From Gemmatimonadota bacterium (GTDB lineage Bacteria; Gemmatimonadota; Gemmatimonadetes; Gemmatimonadales; GWC2-71-9), in assembly GCA_029862935.1 (NCBI GenBank), contig JAOTWK010000222.1:1-6172 (forward strand): 6,172 nucleotides of DNA, in the 5' to 3' direction. Below, piece by piece: positions 1 to 4,651 of this stretch. Both the position numbers and the translations under genes were made by a program. Each line of letters begins with the position of its first letter. The first letter of the stretch is position 1. The notes under the pieces were generated by a model. It worked only from the letters and a program-made list of their open reading frames with translations, did not search any database and was not told the DNA's origin.

Positions 1-1263
1 CAGATAGCCGTCGATGAGCAGCATCACCGGCGTCATGTACTTGGTGGCCAACCGAACGGACTCGATGGCGACTTCAAAACCGTCGACTGGCGTGGCGGCC
101 GCGAGGACCGGCAGTGGTGCATCGCCGTTGCGCCCGTACACGGCTTGGAACAGATCCGCCTGCTCAGCCTTGGTCGGCATGCCGGTGGACGGACCGGCGC
201 GCTGGCTGTTGACGACCACGAGAGGCAGCTCCGTCGCGATGGCAAGGCCCAGGGCCTCGGTCTTGAGCGCGATCCCGGGACCCGAGCTCGCCGTGATACC
301 GATGGCGCCAGCGTACGAGGCTCCGATGGCCGCGCAGATAGCGGCGATCTCGTCCTCCGCTTGGAACGTGATGACTCCGTAGGCCTTGAGGTTTGCCATC
401 ACATGGAGCAGGGGCGAGGCCGGGGTGATCGGATAGGTCCCAAGCACGATGCGGTCGAGTCCCGCCGCTTTTGCACCTGCCACGAGACCCCAGGCCGTCG
501 AGTCGGTGCCCGTCACCGTTCGGTAGACGCCGGGCGCAACATCGGACTTGGCCACCGTGTATCCCACGACGTCGCTCGGCATCTCCGCCGTCTCGCCAAA
601 GGCGTGGCCCGCGTTGAGCGCCGCAATGTTGGCCTGGGCAATCTGCGGCAGCTTCGCGAACTTCTTCTGAAGCCAGTCGGCTGTCGCCTGGAGCTCTTTG
701 CCGAACATCCAGAGCATGACGCCGAGCGTCCACATGTTGCGACACCGTTGCGCTTCCTTGGCACTCAACCCGTACTCCTCGACGGCGTCGGCGGTGCGCT
801 TCGAGATGTCCAGCTTGAGCACCTGATACGGGGCGAGCGTGTCATCGTCCAGCGGGTTTGCGTCGAACCCCGCCTTGCTCAGGTTCCGCTTCCCGAACGT
901 ACCGGTATCCACGACCACCAATCCGCCGATGCGGACGTCGGCGTGATTCACTTTGAGGGCCGCGGGGTTGAGCGCGACCAACACGTCGGGCTCGTCACCC
1001 GCCGTTGCAACGTCTCCCCCGAAGTGGATCTGAAAGGCGGAGACGCCGTACGTCGTTCCGGCGGGAGCGCGGATTTCCGCGGGATAATCGGGAAAGGTGG
1101 CGATATCGCTCCCAGCCAGCGCAGCCTCGAGCGTGAACTGGGTGCCAGTCAACTGCATCCCGTCTCCGGAGTCTCCGGCGAAGCGGATCACCACAGAGTC
1201 CCGGACGTCCCGTGCGAGGACGCCACCGGCGTCGGGATTCGTGGGTCGATGGGTGGTGGTCAT
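1..1263 (-). CDS. korA: 2-oxoacid:acceptor (2-oxoglutarate:ferredoxin) oxidoreductase subunit alpha, fused gamma-alpha, partial at 3' end
   Basis: Read on the minus strand from ATG at 1263-1261, the frame stays open for 421 residues to position 1 and continues beyond the window; family members are usually about 600 residues. The enzyme oxidatively decarboxylates a 2-oxoacid to an acyl-CoA and reduces ferredoxin in the cytoplasm. The N-terminal part (about 22-215) is the gamma domain, with the glycine-rich motif GDSGDGMQLTG at 30-40. The alpha (pyrimidine-binding) domain starts near GTDSTAWGL at 252-260, followed by the substrate-binding motif YPITPAS at 277-283, EDE at 303-305, SSGPG at 326-330 and STGMPTKAEQAD at 359-370. 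This gamma-alpha order is typical of the KorA type. A candidate Shine-Dalgarno AGGAG (complement of 1278-1282) lies 14 nt before the ATG, rather far, but no better start is in frame. The partner beta subunit (korB), which binds thiamine diphosphate and Fe-S, would be expected off the left edge. Substrate choice (2-oxoglutarate rather than pyruvate or branched-chain 2-oxoacids) is inferred from family resemblance. Confidence 0.93.
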   Translation of the reverse strand, partial: MTTTHRPTNPDAGGVLARDVRDSVVIRFAGDSGDGMQLTGTQFTLEAALAGSDIATFPDYPAEIRAPAGTTYGVSAFQIHFGGDVATAGDEPDVLVALNPAALKVNHADVRIGGLVVVDTGTFGKRNLSKAGFDANPLDDDTLAPYQVLKLDISKRTADAVEEYGLSAKEAQRCRNMWTLGVMLWMFGKELQATADWLQKKFAKLPQIAQANIAALNAGHAFGETAEMPSDVVGYTVAKSDVAPGVYRTVTGTDSTAWGLVAGAKAAGLDRIVLGTYPITPASPLLHVMANLKAYGVITFQAEDEIAAICAAIGASYAGAIGITASSGPGIALKTEALGLAIATELPLVVVNSQRAGPSTGMPTKAEQADLFQAVYGRNGDAPLPVLAAATPVDGFEVAIESVRLATKYMTPVMLLIDGYL

Positions 1264-1302
1264 GGGAGGGTCGTCGACTCCTTTGCCGGATGGCTGGACA
1301 TC

Positions 1303-1332
1303 GGGACCCGCGCGGCGCGCCGGGCGGGTCCC
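1303..1332. repeat. GC-rich inverted repeat / hairpin in the divergent intergenic region
   Basis: The 9-bp arms GGGACCCGC (1303-1311) and GCGGGTCCC (1324-1332) are perfectly complementary. The 12-nt interior (1312-1323) contains the self-complementary CGGCGCGCCG, so the structure can extend inward. There is no T-run on either side, so it does not look like an intrinsic terminator. It lies 39 nt upstream of the korA start and 113 nt upstream of the ferritin start. It could be an operator for a dimeric regulator or a structured 5' leader of korA mRNA; the sequence does not decide between these. Confidence 0.6.
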
Positions 1333-1352
1333 CGAATGCCGAGAACATTACT

Positions 1353-1358
1353 ATTGTA
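1353..1358 (-). promoter_or_regulatory. candidate -10 element for korA
   Basis: On the minus strand this reads TACAAT, one mismatch from the consensus TATAAT, in an AT-rich island inside very GC-rich sequence. No convincing -35 element lies 16-18 bp upstream. If used, the leader would be about 80 nt and would contain the 1303-1332 hairpin. On the plus strand the same island offers TACTAT at 1349-1354, so it could instead serve the ferritin gene. Confidence 0.3.
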
Positions 1359-1403
1359 TGCAGCCCGCCCGGCCCGGCGCTACTGGACGGGGGTACGGGT
1401 CGG

Positions 1404-1409
1404 TATTTT
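1404..1409 (+). promoter_or_regulatory. candidate -10 element for the ferritin gene
   Basis: TATTTT preceded by GG lies 36 nt before the ferritin start and would give a leader of roughly 30 nt. The hexamer 17 bp upstream (TACTGG) is a poor -35 match. The call rests on position and on the A+T content compared with the surroundings. Confidence 0.25.
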
Positions 1410-1445
1410 CTAGTTCCACAACTCGAGAACGCACGGGAGCACACC

Positions 1446-1949
1446 ATGTCGAAACCTGCAGTTGCGAAAGCCATGAACGATCAGGTCGCGATGGAGTTCC
1501 ACGCGGCCTATCTGTATCTGTCGATGTCCGCCTACCTTGAATCGCAGAACCTGCCAGGGTTCGCCAAGTGGATGCGGATGCAGTATCAAGAGGAAGTGGT
1601 GCATGCCCTCCGCTTCTTCGATTACCTGCTCGAAGCCGGTGATAAGGCGGAGTTGCAGGCGGTGGCCAAGCCTGCGGCCACGTTCAAGGGCCCCCTGGAC
1701 GTGTTTAAGAAGTCCCTTGCGCACGAGAAGAAAGTCACTGCCTCGATCAACAAGATCTATGAGGCGGCGGTCAAGTCGAAGGACTACCCAGCGCAGATCA
1801 TGTTGCAGTGGTTCATCGACGAGCAGCAGGAAGAGGAGCGGACTGTCGGTGAGATCATCGCGCAGCTCGAGATGGTCGGTGGTAACGGGCCGGCGCTGCT
1901 CATGCTCGATCGGGAGCTCGCAAGTCGGGGACCGGAGGCTGAGGCTTAG
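1446..1949 (+). CDS. ftnA: Ferritin, FtnA-type non-heme iron-storage protein
   Basis: The 167-residue protein has the usual bacterial ferritin length (about 165). It oxidises Fe(II) and stores it as a ferric mineral inside a 24-subunit cytoplasmic shell. As I recall the numbering of E. coli FtnA, the ferroxidase residues fall at the same positions: E17, Y24, E50, H53, E94 and Q127, plus the extra acidic residues E126, E129 and E130. The helices carrying these are recognisable as MEFHAAYLYLSMSAYL, QYQEEVVHALRFFDYL, LAHEKKVTASINKIYE and QWFIDEQQEEERTV. The frame is open further upstream, but ATG 1446 is chosen because GGGAG (1435-1439) sits 6 nt before it and homology begins exactly there. The interface heme-binding methionine of bacterioferritins is not evident. 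The gene diverges from korA, and the Spy-like gene follows 108 bp downstream in the same direction. No iron-responsive operator could be recognised upstream. Confidence 0.97.
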   Translation: MSKPAVAKAMNDQVAMEFHAAYLYLSMSAYLESQNLPGFAKWMRMQYQEEVVHALRFFDYLLEAGDKAELQAVAKPAATFKGPLDVFKKSLAHEKKVTASINKIYEAAVKSKDYPAQIMLQWFIDEQQEEERTVGEIIAQLEMVGGNGPALLMLDRELASRGPEAEA

Positions 1950-2057
1950 CCGACCGCTGTCTTTGGGGCCGCTTAACGGCGAGTGTGCCGTCGCGTCTAC
2001 CGAACAGAGACCGTCGGATTGGACGCCGACGGCGCAACTGACGATGAGGAGGATGAA
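1950..2057 (+). other. ferritin to Spy-like intergenic spacer with small inverted repeats
   Basis: This 108-bp gap holds a short stem GCCG/CGGC (1968-1971 with 1977-1980) and a perfect 7-bp inverted repeat CCGTCGG/CCGACGG (2011-2017 with 2026-2032, 8-nt loop). Neither has a T-run, so no strong terminator separates the two genes. I see no convincing promoter. Read-through from the ferritin gene, or an operator at 2011-2032, are both possible. Confidence 0.35.
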
Positions 2058-2711
2058 ATGAAAGCGATACGAGCAATTGCTACCGGCGCGGCGCTCATCG
2101 TGTTGGGCGCAGCCGCCCTGGCAGCACAGGATACGGTTCCTGAGCCAGAGCGACCGCAGGCGCGGATGCGCATGCATGCTTTTGGGACCGGTCAGCTGCC
2201 AGGGATGACGCCGATGCAGCGTCGGCAGAGGGCTGGGTTGGCTGCGCAACGCGGTGGATCAGCTGGCGAAAGGGGCTTCGCCCCGCGTGCCCTGCTCGCG
2301 CAGCGCGAGTTCCTCGGTCTCAGCGAGGCGCAGGTGGCCGATCTCGAGCGCTTGAATGAGGGCGCAAGAGCCGTCAGCGAAAAGGCCCTGGAGCAGAGCG
2401 AGGCCCGGCAGGAGCGACTCGCCGAGTTGTGGAAGGCCGACCGGCCCGACGTGGCTGCGATCCGTCGTGAGTCCCAGGAACTCATGAAGTCTCGCCAGGA
2501 AGCGTGGCTGGCCAGTATCGACGCAATGGCGCGGGCCAAGGCGGCGCTGACTGCCGAACAGTTGGGAAAGGTGGAAGGTCTGGCTCAGGGAAGGCGGATG
2601 GGTCAGCGGCACGGGGCCACAGGCATGCGGCGAGCCCCCGCAATGCGCGGGAGAGCGCAACGAGGTGGCGCACGCGGGTTCGCGCCACGACGCGCGCCCC
2701 GGCGTTTCTAA
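2058..2711 (+). CDS. Spy/CpxP-like periplasmic protein (LTXXQ-motif family) with Arg-rich tail
   Basis: The product is 217 residues. ATG 2058 is preceded by a strong Shine-Dalgarno GAGGAGG (2046-2052, 5-nt spacing) and begins a clear signal peptide: MKAIR, a hydrophobic stretch at about 8-23, and an Ala-rich signal peptidase I region ending near ALAAQ (20-24). The mature protein is highly helical and charged. It has two LTXXQ-type motifs, LGLSEAQ (86-92) and LTAEQ (164-168), flanking long helices (about 92-160), as in the Spy/CpxP/ZraP family of periplasmic chaperones and stress or metal sensors. The last 38 residues (180-217) are rich in Arg and Gly with almost no acidic residues. The motif GFAPR occurs at 73-77 and again at 207-211. 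No clear metal-binding His/Cys cluster is visible. It lies between ferritin and a strong terminator. The family assignment rests on the motifs, signal peptide and size; the exact function is unknown. Confidence 0.75.
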   Translation: MKAIRAIATGAALIVLGAAALAAQDTVPEPERPQARMRMHAFGTGQLPGMTPMQRRQRAGLAAQRGGSAGERGFAPRALLAQREFLGLSEAQVADLERLNEGARAVSEKALEQSEARQERLAELWKADRPDVAAIRRESQELMKSRQEAWLASIDAMARAKAALTAEQLGKVEGLAQGRRMGQRHGATGMRRAPAMRGRAQRGGARGFAPRRAPRRF

Positions 2712-2733
2712 AAGATCTCGGGTTCAACACGAA

Positions 2734-2773
2734 GAGACCACCCCGCGGGACCTCCCGCGGGGTGGTCTTTTTT
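2734..2773 (+). terminator. strong intrinsic terminator after the Spy-like gene
   Basis: A perfectly paired stem of 15 bp (2735-2749 with 2754-2768), extendable by a G-T pair at 2734/2769, encloses the 4-nt loop ACCT (2750-2753). It is followed by a run of six T (2768-2773). It begins 22 nt after the stop codon at 2709-2711. It closes the ferritin/Spy-like unit and insulates the RuBisCO-like operon that starts 88 bp further on. Confidence 0.95.
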
Positions 2774-2794
2774 GTTCCCGTGACGCCCTCGGGA

Positions 2795-2803
2795 TGCTAC
2801 ATT
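2795..2803 (+). promoter_or_regulatory. candidate extended -10 promoter for the RuBisCO-like/cupin operon
   Basis: TGCTACATT matches the extended -10 pattern TGnTAnnnT, with hexamer TACATT at 2798-2803. The -35 position 17 bp upstream (TTCCCG, 2775-2780) is weak, as is common when an extended -10 is present. It lies between the terminator and the GTG start at 2862, giving a leader of about 50 nt. Confidence 0.4.
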
Positions 2804-2861
2804 GTCGACCCCCCGAAACCGCCTGCGCGGCCCTGACGCACGGCGAGGAAGGTGACGGACG

Positions 2862-3989
2862 GTGCAAGTCTCCACGGACGGTCGGATTCGTGTGTGCTAC
2901 ACGCTGACGTCGGACGGCGGTGAGTCTGCCGAGTCGCGGGCCAGGCAAATCGCGCTCGAGCAGACCGTGGAGCTGCCTGAAGGGTGCTATCCACGCGAGA
3001 TCGAGAGAGAAGTCGTAGGACGGGTCGAGGCCGTGGAGCAGCGATCAGCTGCTCGGTCGGTGGTGACGGTCTCCTATCCTGTAGATCTGGTCGGGACGGA
3101 AATACCTGCACTGCTCAACATCTTGTGGGGCAACATCTCGATGCAGAGCGGCATCGTCGTCAGTGACATCGAGCTTCCCCGAAGTGTCTTGGATGCGGTC
3201 GGGGGACCTCGCTTCGGCCTCGAGGGCGTGCGAAAGATTTGCGGAGGCATAGAGCATCGCCCGCTGGTGTTGAGCGCTGCAAAGCCCGTGGGGCTCAGTG
3301 CGGCTGCGCTCGCAGAGCGGTGCGCCACGTTGGCGCGTGGAGGCATCGACGCCGTGAAAGACGATCACGGCGTTATGGATCAGCGAACCGCGCCATTCCG
3401 CGAACGCGTGCGTCGCTGCCAGGACGCGGTAGCCGAGGCAAACGGGCTGACCGGGGGAGACACACAGTACTTCCCCAATGTGACTGCTCCACTCGACGAA
3501 CTCGACGACCGCGTCGGGTTTGCGCGGGAAGTCGGATGCCACGGCGTGGTTGTCAGTCCGTTTCTCACGGGACTCGACGCGCTCCGCCGCGTGGCCGACT
3601 CGTCCGAGGTGGCGGTCTTCACCCACCCCACGTCTGCGGGCGGATTCATGCAGCCCGATCATGGGATGACCCCACCGGTGCTGCTCGGCACGCTGCTCCG
3701 TGTGCTGGGCGCTGACGGCGTCATCTATGTGAATGCTGGAGGCCGCTTCCCGGTCACCGAGGGGGCGTGTGTCGAGATCAACCGACGGCTCACAGCTCCG
3801 ATCAAGGGGATCCGACCATCAGTCCCTATTCCCGGTGGCGGAGTCGACGTGAACACCGTCTCGCACTTGGTCAGACGCTACGGGGTCGACGTGATGCTCT
3901 TGATCGGGAGCAGTCTGTACGACCAGGCCGACCTCGAGGACGCGACGAAGAACCTCATGCATGAGTTGGAGCGACGGAGCGATGGCTGA
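2862..3989 (+). CDS. Form IV RuBisCO-like protein (RLP)
   Basis: The product is 375 residues, clearly shorter than true RuBisCO large subunits (about 450-480). GTG 2862 is chosen because GAGGAAGG (2845-2852) lies 9 nt upstream and homology begins at once. The N-terminal RuBisCO domain (about 8-125) keeps E33 (in IALEQTVELP) and N91 (in LWGNISMQSG), equivalent to E60 and N123 of the spinach enzyme. The C-terminal barrel follows, with K141 in AKPVGLS, GGIDAVKDDHG at 160-170 (K166 aligns with the carbamylated lysine), H255 in THPTSAGGF, NAGGRFP at 291-297, PGGGVDV at 324-330 and IGSS at 348-351. The metal-ligand Glu after KDD is replaced by H169. The loop-6 lysine is not seen, so CO2 fixation is very unlikely. 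Known form IV proteins act as isomerases/enolases on methylthioribulose-type phosphates or as transcarboxylases/decarboxylases in apiose/isoapionate breakdown. KPxGLS plus KDDHG resembles, from memory, the non-photosynthetic RLP groups. The overlapping cupin gene downstream suggests a joint pathway. Substrate unknown. Confidence 0.92.
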   Translation: MQVSTDGRIRVCYTLTSDGGESAESRARQIALEQTVELPEGCYPREIEREVVGRVEAVEQRSAARSVVTVSYPVDLVGTEIPALLNILWGNISMQSGIVVSDIELPRSVLDAVGGPRFGLEGVRKICGGIEHRPLVLSAAKPVGLSAAALAERCATLARGGIDAVKDDHGVMDQRTAPFRERVRRCQDAVAEANGLTGGDTQYFPNVTAPLDELDDRVGFAREVGCHGVVVSPFLTGLDALRRVADSSEVAVFTHPTSAGGFMQPDHGMTPPVLLGTLLRVLGADGVIYVNAGGRFPVTEGACVEINRRLTAPIKGIRPSVPIPGGGVDVNTVSHLVRRYGVDVMLLIGSSLYDQADLEDATKNLMHELERRSDG

Positions 3990-4383
3990 GACCAGCAGAG
4001 TGCGTCGCGGCCGCGGACTTCGGTGGGAGGGTGTGCCAATCCGTCGGTACAAGGACGATCCGTCGCTGTTCAAGGAGGTCCAACGGCAGGTGTTGTTGGG
4101 TGAGGGAGAGGGGGAACAGGCACTCAGCTTTGTCGTGCGGTATTTCGAAGTTGGAGCCGGTGGGTATTCGACCCTCGAACACCACGAGCACCCGCACGCG
4201 GTGATCGTGCTGCGGGGGCGGGGCTCGGTCAGGCTCGACAACGAGACGACGGATATTGCCCCCTTTGACTGCGTGTATGTCGCCCCGGGAACCGTCCATC
4301 AGTTTCGCGGGGATCGCGGAGAGACGCTGGGATTTCTCTGTGTCGTGGACCGGGTGCGGGACCGCCCGCAGGCGCTCCAATGA
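3982..4383 (+). CDS. small cupin, resembling methylthioxylulose-5-phosphate sulfurylase-type cupins
   Basis: This single-domain cupin of 133 residues is cytoplasmic (no signal peptide). ATG 3982 overlaps the RuBisCO-like gene by 8 nt, which points to translational coupling; GGAG at 3968-3971 is suitably spaced. An in-frame ATG at 3961 has no comparable ribosome site. Cupin motif 1 is GYSTLEHHEHPHAVIVLRGRG (61-81), with H68, H70 and H72 as likely metal ligands; the usual glutamate after the histidines is absent. Motif 2 is VAPGTVHQF (100-108), with H106. The pattern RYFEVGAGG (53-61), the HxHxH motif and the C-terminal GFLCVVDRVRDRPQ (117-130) match, from memory, a cupin family that includes the R. 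rubrum 1-methylthio-xylulose-5-phosphate sulfurylase encoded near its RuBisCO-like gene. If that holds, it would remove methanethiol from a phosphorylated ketose to give 1-deoxyxylulose-5-phosphate. The cupin assignment is firm; the reaction is inferred. Confidence 0.88.
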   Translation: MAETSRVRRGRGLRWEGVPIRRYKDDPSLFKEVQRQVLLGEGEGEQALSFVVRYFEVGAGGYSTLEHHEHPHAVIVLRGRGSVRLDNETTDIAPFDCVYVAPGTVHQFRGDRGETLGFLCVVDRVRDRPQALQ

Positions 4384-4429
4384 GGGTTGGCGGCAGGAGA
4401 ATGGAAAGGCATGAATGGGGGATTTGTTT

Positions 4430-4445
4430 GTTGCGCCTGCGCAAC
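4430..4445. repeat. 16-bp near-perfect palindrome after the cupin gene
   Basis: GTTGCGC-CT-GCGCAAC has perfect 7-bp arms around a 2-nt centre. The tight spacing suits a dimeric DNA-binding protein better than an RNA hairpin, and there is no T-run downstream. It lies 46 nt after the cupin stop. It may be an operator for the downstream lipoprotein gene or part of the 3' end of the RuBisCO-like/cupin transcript. Confidence 0.5.
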
Positions 4446-4472
4446 GGTAATGGCGCGGCTCGCGTTCGGCCG

Positions 4473-4492
4473 GACTTGAGGTGTCTTAAGTC
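4473..4492 (+). terminator. possible weak terminator hairpin
   Basis: GACTTGAG (4473-4480) pairs with CTTAAGTC (4485-4492) over 8 bp including one G-U pair, with loop GTGT. Only a loose T-containing tract (GTTGTGCT) follows, so termination would be inefficient unless Rho assists. It is the best hairpin candidate for ending the RuBisCO-like/cupin operon. Confidence 0.3.
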
Positions 4493-4568
4493 GTTGTGCT
4501 GTAGAGACTTGGGTGATTGAAGCCAAGGGGCGGACATTGGGGGTGAAGGGCATAGGGATTGCCCACGA

Positions 4569-4574
4569 TATAAA
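4569..4574 (+). promoter_or_regulatory. candidate -10 element for the lipoprotein gene
   Basis: TATAAA, one mismatch from TATAAT, stands out in GC-rich sequence about 78 nt before the proposed CTG start. No recognisable -35 element lies 16-18 bp upstream. Confidence 0.3.
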
Positions 4575-4651
4575 GGAATGCCGGCGGGTAGGGGCCGGAG
4601 GGTAGCTGCAGACCAACGGTCCCCGTTCTCGAATCAACGCGGTGGTGGGTT

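Larger units (their letters stand above)
4384..4651. other. non-coding spacer between the cupin and lipoprotein genes
   Basis: This stretch of 268 bp carries no supportable gene on either strand. It is less GC-biased than its neighbours and G-rich on the plus strand. It contains the inverted repeats at 4430-4445 and 4473-4492 and the possible -10 element at 4569-4574, annotated separately. A G-rich patch at 4591-4602 includes GGAGGG, a good ribosome-binding match, but the nearest start-like codon behind it (CTG 4606) is not in the lipoprotein frame. Confidence 0.6.

Noticed and set aside
145..1413. A 422-codon open frame on the plus strand opposite korA
   Set aside because: Its translation is Arg/Gly/His-rich with no recognisable family, typical of antisense frames in GC-rich coding DNA. 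The minus-strand korA frame has clear family motifs throughout.
1410..2249. A 279-codon open frame on the minus strand opposite ferritin
   Set aside because: It lies antisense to a gene with all expected ferritin residues and shows no domain or ribosome site of its own.
3961..3981. Earlier ATG at 3961 as cupin start
   Set aside because: It has no Shine-Dalgarno match, would lengthen the overlap with the RuBisCO-like gene to 29 nt and adds seven residues without family similarity. ATG 3982 fits better.
2862..3989. A true CO2-fixing RuBisCO large subunit
   Set aside because: The protein is about 100 residues too short and lacks the loop-6 lysine and the KDDE glutamate.
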